A DNA stretch of 64,000 bases from contig JAJEKV010000028.1 in NCBI GenBank assembly GCA_021234155.1, positions 12,230,134-12,294,133 of the forward strand. The letters are read 5' to 3'. The position numbers and the translations under genes are program-made. Below the pieces are notes generated by a model. It was not told the origin of the DNA. It did not search any database and worked only from the letters and a program-made list of their open reading frames with translations. Every line of letters starts with the position of its first letter. Position 1 is the first letter of the stretch. Source of the DNA: Isoetes taiwanensis. Its lineage: Eukaryota; Streptophyta; Lycopodiopsida; Isoetales; Isoetaceae. This document shows, piece by piece, positions 34,201 through 44,700 of the stretch.

Positions 34201-36452
34201 TGAAGTGGGCGGACTAGGAAGTAAATTGGAAGCTTGATAACGAGATTTAAAAGTTTTTTGTTTGATGTTGAATTCAGGCTGCAAGTTGAATTGATTGAAA
34301 GGGTTGTAGCGGGTATGCTTAAAGGACAAATAGTGCTTGGATGTCATGGATTGATCTGATGATCCAAAGCAGTTCTGGAGAGAATTTTTTGCCTTTTTTA
34401 ATTCATCTCAGATTGGCAAGCAGGAAAAGATTGTCGGAACTTGTTTTGTATGGGGTTTACGTGTTACTCACTAATACCTCTAGTGATAACCAATGCACTA
34501 AAAGGGCGTTGTATGGGCTTCAAGTGGTGATAACCAATATACCAGAAGGGTGGATCCTTCATGGAAATCGTTATCCAATGGGCCCCAACCTTTCCAAGGC
34601 TGCATCCCATACCCCATAGACCATATCAATTTCTCTCGTTCCTCGAGATGCTTGCCCTCAAACATGTGGAACACATCAATACTATCACGAGGAATTGAAA
34701 CTTGGCTTTGACATCAAATGTTATGTGCTATCATCTCTAGTGATAACCAATGCACCAAAAGCGTGGATCCTTCATGGAAATCATTATCTAATGGGGCCCA
34801 ACCTTTCGAAGGCTTTACCCCATACCTATGACGCTCTCCATAAAGTATACGACACTTGTCGTATACTCTATGGGAAATCCCCCATCTAGCATCGTTTGCT
34901 ACATGGGCCCTCCGTCTGCCCTATTCTCGGGATGGCCACAACACGGGCAGGGAAAAATGGACGTCTTACGCGCCTGTCCCCTATAGGCTCATATAACAGC
35001 GGAAGCATACTACAACGTCAGCATTGGCAAAACAACATAAGACTACTACGAAGAGTAGCACATCCATCCATCCATATATACAATATAACATATCGTAAAA
35101 TATATAAGTTCCTGCCCAGGCTCAGACTCATAAGGAAGGTAGACTGGTGGCTGGGCCTCAAGATACAGCAGACCAAGATATAACAATGGCGGGATTGGCT
35201 ATAGACAATGGCTAGGGTTGACCATTCTATCTGCCCCTCTTGTGCATACTTTGCAGATGGGCTAAATAAGGCTATACATGACTATATCCTACTGGAATGC
35301 AATCTCATGGTATCACCCCAACAAGACTACTCCGGATTGCATCTCCCCAATGCAATGAGGCAGGATGGGTTGCATCTTCCCTTCCCGGTGAATAGTGGCT
35401 CCATGGGCGGCTAGAGGATCGTGGTGACAAACGTCCGTACCCGACTGAACTCCCCAAAATAAGAGCCGAGCCAACACCTACAACTCTTGAGAGTCAGGGC
35501 GGCACCATTGACCCGAGAAGTGTCGGACCCATACTCGGCCCACACGAAGTGACGACTATATGCCTAGCCGCTATGGATCTCTAGTAGCCGCACTCGACAG
35601 GGACCTCCCTCCACTTTGCCACTAACCCCGTTATGTGGTGCTCAGTCACTCCATAGCCTCCCTAGCCTAGTGGGCTCTATGCACAGGCCACATCTAATGG
35701 GAACTAAGGGGTCTAAACTAGGAGTATCATCTAAAAAATGGCTATTAGGTCTCTACCCCCCTTCCCAATATAAGAGGGGCAAACACGATCAACCAATATC
35801 ACATCTCAAAATACATGTTAACAATAAGAATACATCTAATCCTAATCACATGCATCTAACTTATAGTTAGGGTTCATTGATTTGGGTTCAAGATCTGAAC
35901 TGAGGGTTCTAGGAAGGCTCTACTAGAAATACGAGATATCACCTCGTCTGGAGTTCTAGCTTCCAGATGATCTACCTAAGAAATTACTTCAAATACCTGC
36001 TCCAGAGGAACTTCCATCTGCTCCTGGTGCCTCCATGGCTTGCATGCGATTCAGGGTAGATCCCGCTCCTCTGACATAAACATGGTCTTGGGGCTATTGA
36101 TTTGTGCTATGCTACAACAAACGGTTCTCAAAACGAAGTTTCGAGCGAAATAGGATTCCAAGATAGTAGAAGCCGAAAAGTGGGTTAGGGTTAGGGTTAG
36201 GCCATAAATATGTTAGGGTTGCTATGTCATGCCCCGTGGCTCCATTAGGGCGCATCCATGTAGCGGGTGGCCAATAGGATGGGACCATGTGGAAATGCTT
36301 CCATCCCAAGGTTTGCCTAAGTTATATACATAACTTAGCCATGCTCCCTTATCCACACATTACAGTATACAAGGCTGCTTATGATAGGCTTGTATGGTGA
36401 CATGGCCTAGAAATATATATATTTATACCGTATATTTTAGGAGAACATCACA
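34201..36452 (-). repeat. GyA 3' LTR, copy B
   Basis: The right edge is exact (ATCACA followed by the purine tract on the minus strand). The left edge is provisional: 34,201 reads TGAAGTGGG, which would suit an LTR terminus, but there is no second LTR to prove it. It contains a duplicated block (about 34,476-34,605 and 34,735-34,812, sharing GTGATAACCAATG and GGATCCTTCATGGAAATC) and the palindrome at 34,838-34,873. Confidence 0.65.
34838..34873. other. 36-bp near-perfect palindrome in the GyA LTR
   Basis: AGTATACGACA, spacer CT, TGTCGTATACT, flanked by CCATA and TATGG with a single mismatched pair between. The copy A version (about 643-677) is disrupted by small indels. Confidence 0.9.
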
Positions 36453-36464
36453 TTCTCCCCCCCT
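36453..36464 (-). other. Polypurine tract of GyA, copy B
   Basis: Plus strand TTCTCCCCCCCC after ATCACA; purine tract next to the LTR start on the minus strand. Confidence 0.8.
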
Positions 36465-36555
36465 TAGCATAATGTTGTCCTTAGCATTACGGTAAGGTGA
36501 CGAACCTGCAAGATCCAGCAACAAAGAATATAGCAATTCAACTTAATTGTAATGA

Positions 36556-36704
36556 TCAAGCGTTTTAATACCCACGTTGCGTCTTCGACCGGCAAGTGTT
36601 CCACTTGACCAGATACTAAAGAAATTCAGATCTTCTTGTTTTCTTGAACACTTTGTTAAGAATCAACTCGAGAACTATTTCAATTTGTTCCTCAGTCTCT
36701 GATC
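36556..36704 (-). pseudogene. GyA chromodomain, copy B
   Basis: Minus-strand reading gives SETEEQIEIV, then LNKVFKKTRRSEFL, a TAG, then YLVKW, and after a one-base shift HLPVEDATWVLKRL. This lines up with the Gy2 chromodomain (LDKAFKKTRRSEF, LVKWKHLPLEDAT) and with chromovirus chromodomains generally. The TAG sits where Gy2 has Gln. The aromatic Tyr before LVKW and the Trp of ATW, both expected in the methyl-lysine cage, are present here. The integrase that normally precedes this domain is deleted, so the domain is now linked to a truncated RNase H. Confidence 0.8.
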
Positions 36705-38480
36705 ATGAGTCTGGTAGTGTTGTTCGGCGTCGTTCATCTTTTTGGAGTTGTAAGCTACATCTCTGCCCTCTTGCATGAGCATTCCCCCGGTTGCTATCAT
36801 GCTTGTATCTGTTGCCACTAGCTTATCTTTCTCTGGGTCTGACAATGTTAACACTAGGACCATTGTCAAGGCTTCCTTGAGCTTGTCAAAGGAAGCTTGA
36901 ACGTTCTTAATCCAGTGATCAATCCAATTTTGACTTTGAGATGCTTAGTGAGATCTGAGAGGGGAGCTGCCCACTTAGTGAAGTCCTTCACGAACTTCCT
37001 ATAGTATTGCGAGGCCGAGGAAGCTTCTTACTTCCCCCATGTTTTTCGGTGCCAGCCACTTACTTATTGCCCCGATCTTCGACGGATCGATGGCAATACC
37101 CTCAGTTGATACCACATGGCGTAGATACTCTACGTTTGGTGTAGCAAAATGGCACTTAAAGAGCTTTCCAAACGAGCGGTGCCACCTTAGCTTCTTCAAA
37201 ACTTTCCTTAAGTGCTACATGCTTTTCCATTAATTTATTGCAAATCAAAATATCGCCAAAGAAGATAATGATGAATTCGTCCAAGAATTCCCTAAAAATG
37301 TCGTTCATCAATCTCATAAAAGTTGCTGGTGCATTTGATAAACCAAATGGCATGACTGTGAATTCGTAGTGCCCATACCACATTTTAAAAGCGGTCTTAT
37401 GGATATCCTCTTCCTCGATTCTTGTTTGGTGGTAACCTGATCTCAAAGCAATCTTGGAAAAGAATTTTGCTCATTAGAGCTAGTCCATCAAGTCATCCGC
37501 TCTCAGCAATGCGTATTTATTCTTTATCGTTTGCTTGTTCAATTGATGGTAATCAATACATCCGCAAACTTCCATCTTTCTTCTTCACAAAGAGGATGGA
37601 TGCGCCAAAGGGTGATATGCTTGCTCTAATAAACCCAAGCTTTAACAACTCTTGCAACTGCTTCTTTAGCTTTGCTAGCTCTGGGATGCTCATCCTATAA
37701 GGAGCCTTACTGATAGGCTTAGTATCTGATGCTAGAGTGACCTCACATTCCACGCCTCTATAGGGCACTAATCCACATATTTCATCCAGAAAGACATCAT
37801 AAAACTCCTTAATTAGTCTAGCTACTACCTAGGCAATTGTTTCAAGCTTAACTCATTCTGATGCTTATGTTAGGCTCAATGGTCTCTGGCCTAAAGATGT
37901 ACTTAACTTCATCCCTCATTATGCATTTATGTAATTGCTTCAAAGACATGCACTGCATTGCAGAAGGAATTTCCTTACCTTTGACCACAAAATGATTGCC
38001 ATTAGGTGCCATGATCAAAGTCAATCATTGCTTTTGCGGCTTCAGGAACTCCATGCCAACTATGAGGTCCTACTTACCAATGTCCATTACTTCTGCACCC
38101 ATGGTAAAGTTGGTTCCACTTAAAGCTATGTCAAAAGTTAACCCTTCTTCTCTTAGTATGGCGAATTGCCCCACTTGCCATGCTCATCGGCCTTGGCTTC
38201 AACTTAAGGGTCTTAGACTTAACAAAGCTGCCAATCTAGGAGACACGAAGTTGTGCGAGCTGCTTGTATCTATAAGGACTATATAAGCTTATCATCTATT
38301 ATCCCCTCTGCTGAAATGACTGTGGACTGACTTACAACATTATCAGTCTCAATTGCTGCACAAATCTTACACTCACCATCAATGTAGTTGCGACGTGCCT
38401 CCTCCTCATCTTCGTCCTCATCTAGCTTTGTGGTGATTCCCAGTCTATAAGTTCAAAGTGTATAGTGCCACTGACCTCTT
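36705..38480 (-). pseudogene. pol: GyA pol remnant: protease, RT, partial RNase H (copy B)
   Basis: Protease motif DTSSSHNFVSPRLA is read at about 38,280-38,235. RT covers 37,768-37,156, with [66 protein letters not shown] and FFGDILI. RNase H begins with EVRSFLGL and continues ATDTSMIATGGMLMQEGRD and YNSKKMNDAEQHYQTHDQ at 36,869-36,675, where it stops short. The catalytic motif has Gly for the first Asp of F-x-D-D (37,248-37,264) in both copies, so RT was dead before duplication. The family is Ty3/gypsy, chromovirus type. Confidence 0.88.
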
Positions 38481-38599
38481 GAAGAGAATTACATGATCTG
38501 TGTTCTCTCTTATCTTGGCATGCCTGCTGAAGCCGAACAGTGTTGTGAGGAGAGCGACAGTCTCTTCTCCCCTTGGGCTGAATTGCTTATAGAATATTA

Positions 38600-39757
38600 T
38601 CATCTACCCTTGGCTTAGGGCTGGAAGGTAGTAACGAATTGCCTTCCCCTTTTGGGGTCCTGCCTTTGCTTTTTCTACCCCTATTTCCTTTCTCCCCGCC
38701 GAGCTGCCGTAGATATCTAGTGCCAGGAGGTCGTCATAATATCTCATTGTGACAGCACTTTCCAGGTTGATGTAGAGGCTTTTTCCCTCACATTGCTTGA
38801 TCTAAAAGGCCTGCTCGTGCTTGGTCCCCTGCCTAACTTGTATAAGTTCCTTTGGATTTCTTGGAACTCTTCTTCTGATATAAATGGTTGTTGCTGCTGA
38901 AAACTCTGCCTGATATATTCATAAGATTGTTTCCCTCGCATGGGAGTGCCACTCGGCTACCTCTCTGAGGCACTCTTGGTAGGAGTAGTCGATGAGGTCT
39001 CGTTGCTATTTCTTTGCCAGAGGGCCTAAATGCTCATCTATTCTATGTCCTTCCTCCAAGCAATATGGTAGCTGGAGGATATCGTTAGAAAAGAGGTACT
39101 CCTCCCCGTCGATGACCACTGGATATAAGTATGTTATGCCTATCGGTGGTTCATTGGCTCATCTTATTTCTTCCTCATGCTGCTCAATCTACCTTTCCGT
39201 CCTTTCTGCAAAACCATCTCTCTTCCTCTTCATCTTGTTCTTCAACTTCTTCATAATCTGCCTCAAGCTGAAGTTGCCCTGATAGACGTACTCGGTGGAG
39301 TCAAGCTATTGAATGAAGCTGTTGATTTAGCCTCGTGTCCACGGGTGCTAAGTTCAGTGGCTGTATAGACGGCTCTCCTACTTTGTTGATGGGCTTGAAG
39401 TGCATGAATGTTACTAAAGCGGCATGAGATGACATGTATCTATGTCTTTGGGCCTTGCAACTCATGTAATTTGGCATGCTCCTCGTCCGATCCCAAACTT
39501 AGTTCTTGACTCTTGCAGCCCCACCCCTTGACTGAGTGTCTCCAAGGAGACACATTTTCTTCCCTTTAGTGGACTAGTGACTTCCCAGGGTAGGACTTCC
39601 TGATTGTACTGACAAATGACGTCAATGTAGAAGGTGTCCTTGTCAATGTTGTGTGAAAATAGAAGAGGTAGTTGAACACTTGGAATGCTTCTTCAACAGG
39701 CACCTCAATGATGTGGTTGGCGGTGTTGTACCATTCGATGAAGTTGGAAGAAGCCAT
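38600..39757 (-). pseudogene. GyA ORF2, unknown protein (copy B)
   Basis: The start MASSNFIEWYNTANHIIEVP is at 39,757, chosen because Gy2 ORF2 starts similarly (MATADF). The N-terminal part is hydrophobic and helical (EEAFQVFNYLFYFHTTLTRTP). Later pieces are read in other frames: LPYCLEEGHRIDEHL, DLIDYSYQECLREVAEW, a Gln-rich SFQQQQPFISEEEFQEIQRN, and MRYYDDLLALDIYG near the end. Several one- or two-base shifts break the frame. The ORF lies between the triple-repeat spacer and the protease. No known domain is recognised; the Gy2 homologue is at 28,413-29,622. Confidence 0.62.
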
Positions 39758-40052
39758 TGGAGCAAGGGATGGGGCAGAAATTGGTTCGAAGAGATGACAA
39801 ACAGGTTGCAAAATCGTCTGAGCAGGGAGAGCACAAGCTTAGGTGAAGAAAGGTCAAAATGAAGGGTCCTTTATATAAGTCTAGCTACCTAGGTTTTCGT
39901 GCCTGAGACATCAGTTGAGAAAATCTAGATTCTAGGAGCTATAATGGCCCGATCTAACTGATTTGAAGAGCTATTATAGCTAAACAAGGCAAGAAACACA
40001 CTGAATTATTTTGTTTGGCGATTTTTGGACAACTTTGGGTCAAACTTGCCGA

Positions 40053-40525
40053 ACTACTTCGCGCGAAAAAAAGTCTCCCAGATTGTGGGAAGGCCTCCAG
40101 GCATGGAGTGGCCCAAGTTGGCCTTATTTTGGTCAAAATTTGACCTATTTGGTTAATGTAAGACGTTAACATGCCTAATTTACTTGGCTTTAGGTGATCT
40201 ACTAAATTACATCTCATTGATCTAACAAATTTAAGCACCTTTTTGGGCTAACCAGGTTACTTCGCGTGAAAGGGGGTCTCCCAGATTGTGAGAAAGCTTC
40301 CAGGAGCGGAGTGACCCGGGTGGACTCCTTTTGGCCAAGGCTTGATATATAACATGCCTAGTTTACTTATTTCTACATGATCTACTAACTTACATCTCAT
40401 TAATCTAACACTTTTAAGTCAAATTTTCGGCAAATCAGGTTACTTCGCGCGAAAGGGGTCTTCCAGATTGTGGGAAGGCCTCCAGGCACGAAATGACTTG
40501 GGAGGACCTTTTTGACCAAATGTTT
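40053..40525 (-). repeat. Three direct repeats between ORF2 and the H3-like gene (copy B)
   Basis: Units start near 40,055, 40,257 and 40,440. Shared elements are CTTCGCGCGAAA (perfect 10-bp palindrome TTCGCGCGAA in units 1 and 3), GTCTCCCAGATTGTG and CCTCCAGG. Neighbouring blocks (ATCTACTAA, TACATCTCATT) repeat too. The array occupies the same place as the two hairpins in Gy2. Confidence 0.8.
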
Positions 40526-40606
40526 TCCAGTTTAGCAAAATTTGAGAAGTACTATATTAGTTGAACAGTTTTATACATGGTGAAGTCAAAATTTTAGACA
40601 AAACTT

Positions 40607-41686
40607 CTAGCTTTTATCCTTCCTAATCCTCTGTGCCAGGTGCAGGTCTTTGGGCATGACCATCACCCTTTTGGCATGAATAGCACAGAGGTTCCCTTCG
40701 TCAAAGAGTTGTACAAGTTCCGCCTCCGACGCTTCTTGCAATGCCCGGACCATCATCAGGGTGACATGGTAATCTATCATAAACTTCTGCAAGACCTCTC
40801 GGAGGAGTCGCTCGAACAATGCCTTCCTGATTAAGAGGTTTGTGCACTGCTGAAAGTGTCGAATCCCTTGAAAAACATGGGCGTGCTTCGAATTGAGTCC
40901 ATGGTGGACACTTTTCGGCATCCTCGGCCTAGGTGGAGGGGGCTTAGGTTGGTTCTTTGGCCTGCCACCCTTTACGAATTTTCGCACATTCTGCTTGCAT
41001 TATCAATTGTTATATCTAGACCACCGCTGGAAGTAGACCTTGAAGGCTGCCTTCTTCTTCTCAAACCCGATGTCGTGCTTGTGTTTGACGGGTCTCTCCC
41101 CCACCTTTTGCTTCTTGGTCGATTTAGGTGGCTTGGGCCACACCGAGCGTTGGGGTTGGATGATTCCTCTACTTCTTCCTCTTCCTCGTGGTCGTCTTCC
41201 TCCTCCGACTCCGAGTTGGTTCCATCCCTGTGAGGCTCTTGATTGACGACTCTCCTTCCAGCCGGTCTTCACTCTGCTTGGTGCTCTTCTCTCTTCGCAT
41301 CTCCTGCCTTTCCCTCCCTTCCCTTTCTTTGGTCCACTTTGCTACTTTCTCTTTCCCTTTCCTCTTCCTTGGGGCCACTGCTCTTGTTGTTGTTGTTGCT
41401 GCTGCTGCTCCTCCTGCTGCTGCCTCTGTTCACTCCCAGAGAGTGTTCCTCGTGGGATGGTCTCATCCGTTCGTTGAGTTGCTTCGGACGAGCTACTTAG
41501 TGCTCGCTCGTCCGTGATGTGATAGGACTCACCAGAGGAGTCCGAGTTGCTGGGTTTGTCACCCTCGCCATGTTTTGGCCACAAGTGTTCTGGGATCTTC
41601 TTGCCGCTCCTTGCGGCGATTTCTGCCATGCTTATACGTGTTCTGGGGCTTTTGACCTTCCTAGCTATGCATTTGGTGTGTGCCAT
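40607..41686 (-). CDS. Histone H3-like protein encoded by chromovirus GyA (best copy)
   Basis: A 359-codon span in one frame, starting [10 protein letters not shown] and ending at TAG 40,607. The N-terminus matches the H3 tail ARTKQTARK at A1, T3, K4, A7, R8 and K9, followed by AAR-SGKKIP-like residues. A long linker rich in Ser, Glu and Gln (eight-Gln run) and then Lys/Arg/Pro follows. Residues from 40,987 on form a complete H3 fold: [20 protein letters not shown], then [38 protein letters not shown] and QRIRKDKS. Length from LVREI-like to LQEA (26) and from LQEA to the end (44) equals canonical H3, with C110, H113 and D123 equivalents. Stops at about 41,342 and 41,003 break the linker but the tail and fold share one frame. 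It is closer to canonical H3 than to CENH3 (loop 1 not extended, LLIRK not LLIPK). Confidence 0.9.
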
Positions 41687-41695
41687 GTCTTCTGG

Positions 41696-41717
41696 TTGAA
41701 GTAACTGATTACTTCAA
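41696..41717. other. Perfect 9-bp hairpin just upstream of the H3-like start (copy B)
   Basis: TTGAAGTAA, CTGA, TTACTTCAA, ending nine bases before the ATG on the minus strand. It could sit in the 5' untranslated RNA and affect initiation; that is inference. Confidence 0.85.
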
Positions 41718-44700
41718 GCTAGAGATCCCTTTAGGGCCTAAAAACATAGATTTAGGGCAGAATTAGGGAAAAAAGGGGTTAAAATGGTATTTAAAAAGGC
41801 AAGATGCTCACACACTTGAGAGAATATTCCATGGTCATTATTACTGTTTTTAATGAGCCACACTTATTAATGGTTATCCCTTTCGAATTTTTTTGAATTT
41901 CTAATCGTTCTTGGGTGTTTAATTACGAATTTACGCCATTTTTCACCAGAGTCTCCGATTCGGATGATTCTTTGACCGTTTCTATGTGGAATTTGATGTT
42001 AATGTATAATTTCCACTCCAATTTTACTAGACTATTTGTTTGACTAATTCTTTTCCCCTTAGTCTATAACTTAGCCTAATTCTACGACCCTACTACTTGA
42101 AAGGAAAAAATTTCCTTCCACTTTCAAGGTTCGAGATTGGAATTCTCAGGTAGATAAAATTTTGCAGCTTATTTGGCAGGAACAACTGATTGGTTTTGCA
42201 AAGAACCACATGAGCAAGGTAAATAGTCTTTTGAATGCAATGCTTATGTACTATTCGCACTGCAATGGAATAGGAACATAGTTTCTTTCTATTCACAGGA
42301 ACATCTTAAAACTTATAGTTTATAGCATTGAGAATAAGTAGAAGATAAGCTTTTCAATGCTATAAAAAACAGAAATAGATGGCGATGTAAAGCTTCAACA
42401 ATTTCTTGTAACATGACCAAGAGAAACCAAGTTTTTAGGGACACTCTATAACTTGCAAGAAAATAGAAGCCGCCTTTAGGCTATAAATCCCACATCACAG
42501 ATATACTGCTCACAGCTTTTAATCACAGCTTCTAAGCTATTTTGTGAAGTAAAATTTTAAATGTGTCCAGCCATATCAATGCCTTAGCATGATGTATTCA
42601 CTTAGCTCTACTTCTTGCAATAACTTCGCTTTTTTCTATAATTTATCTGGCTACAAAGATTCCATCAGGCTAGTATTTCCATCAGGGTTGTGTTCTATTA
42701 TTTTGCAATGTCATCGATACTCTGTATTTGCATTTTGGTTCTATATTATATCTGCATTCATCTGCAATAGGTTATTGAGTCAGGATAGAAATGAAGCAGA
42801 TTTTATCCCTGCATTTCTGTTCATTAATTTTAGTTTAACACATTTCTTATCGTGTCTACCAGAATGTTGATCTCCATAGCCTTTTCTTGCAGATAAGCCT
42901 TCCAATTCAAAAACCATCATGTTATAGTAATATTGTGCATGTGCTAGCAACCATATTTGCCTCTGTCTTTTCTTAATGCTTATATCGATTGATTTGTGGT
43001 ATGACCATACTCATATGAATCATCTTATTGTGCTTAGAGTAGTTTCAATCCAAATAGGATTGTCCAATAAATTCCGTCTAAATATGTTACAATCATGGCA
43101 GTTTGAACGCATTGAGATAGTGTATTCTCAAAAGTTTTATCTGAAAAATAAAAATATTTTCCAATTCCTTTCTTCTCACTGCTTTGTCATAAACTTATTA
43201 TTGTAGCTACTTGAAACTTTGTTGCTGTAGCTTTTTCAGATTTTATTATAGAATGTTCAAATGAAGGAGTCTGAGAATAGTGTTGGACTGAACGAATTGT
43301 TTCAAAGTATGTTCTAGTAGTTCTTTTTGCCAATTCTATGCATTCCATATTGATCATGCCGACTTTATGTTTTGTTATATATTAGGCAGATTCCTCCTGT
43401 AAAATTGGAAGCCTTGAGAAATTGGAAGTCTCGAAAAATGTATGAGGGCATGTATGTCTAAATGGTCATACTAATTGATTGGAGAAGACTGCGAATCCAT
43501 TTTCTTACTTTAGTGTTATATACTTCATGTATGTTGGCATCATTGGTATGATATATGGATGGGCCGGTGCAATATTAATTTTTTGTGACCATTGTTAGCT
43601 ATCCATTATTTGACCTCTTGTTTACGAGATGTATGTATAGAGATAGCAGCTAGGACGCAAACTGGTGAGCACCCTACAACAAGAAGATTGAGAAATAAAT
43701 ACCTTCTTGTATTATCTGAGATATGATTCAAACCTCCAAACGACCTGGTTCTATCTTGAAGAGGTTGTAGAAATGACTTGGATTTAGTTTCATTTCTAGT
43801 TTTTCATTAGAACTGCTTATTAACTCGTCCCTAGCTTATGAAGAGCGTTTCGTAACTGGACTTGGGTGGACTTTGTATACATATGCAAAATGTGCAAGCT
43901 TAGAAGAAACAATCAGCCGCAACCATGGAATCAACCACATAGAAAATTGTACATAGAAAAGTGTACATGTTTACACAAGACATGCAAGTTAAGAGTGCCA
44001 AAGTGCACTGCAACCTTTCATAAACAAAATGAACCTCTGTGTCTAAGTATTTTGTGTCAAGATGCCACCAGGATATTCTATAATGAATTAAGCCTGGCTG
44101 GTAGTACAATTAATAGAAACCTATAATTAACAATTGTGGAACCCAAAAATTCACAATTACAGAGTTGCTCAAATTGCTTGAGCTTTCTCAAAGATGTTTA
44201 GGTCTGCACATTTGGTTTGACACCAACATGAGTTGCAGAAGTGTTGTAAAATAGGACTTCTGAATACTCTATTATTTGCAAAAGTTAACATGCAACTGAT
44301 TTGGGTGCCACACCATAGCCCACCAGTACAAGTTGCAAGAGTGATCCTTAATTGTTAGCCCTTGATGCTTGGAATTGCTAGGGTCCTATCAAAAGTTGTA
44401 ATCTGCATGGTTGTACTAAAAAAATAGAATATCAGCATGGTTTTACTGAATATCAACATTTCTTTCTATAGGTTTTCTCCGTCAAGGTATTACTTGAACA
44501 TGATATATTTCATAGACAAAGAATGTAATTTAATTGAGGGTCTTGCAACTGAGGTTAAATATGCCAGATAGGTATGAAGGTAATTCGTGGGAGAAGTAAA
44601 ACATTTGTTTAGGCATGTGTTGTTGTGTTTATCTTTTGAATGTCTTACAAGTATCAACAAGTATAGTTTCTCTTTTACAAATGGTTTACACTTTTGAATG

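Larger units (their letters stand above)
34201..41717 (-). mobile_element. Ty3/gypsy chromovirus derivative GyA, copy B
   Basis: Minus-strand element, best preserved copy. Order from the 5' side: hairpin (41,717-41,696), H3-like gene (41,686-40,607), triple repeat spacer, ORF2 (39,757 to about 38,600), protease-RT-partial RNase H (38,480-36,705), chromodomain (36,704-36,556), polypurine tract, 3' LTR (36,452 downwards). The gag core and the integrase core are missing; the RNase H frame runs directly into sequence before the chromodomain. No 5' LTR or primer site is found upstream of 41,717, so the element is 5'-truncated or its upstream part has diverged. Confidence 0.87.

Noticed and set aside
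40607-41686. Host centromeric histone (CENH3) or ordinary host H3 gene
   Set aside because: Loop 1 is not lengthened, and the gene lies inside a retroelement between its hairpin leader and ORF2; a second element has it in the same place. The long linker between tail and fold is unlike any host H3.
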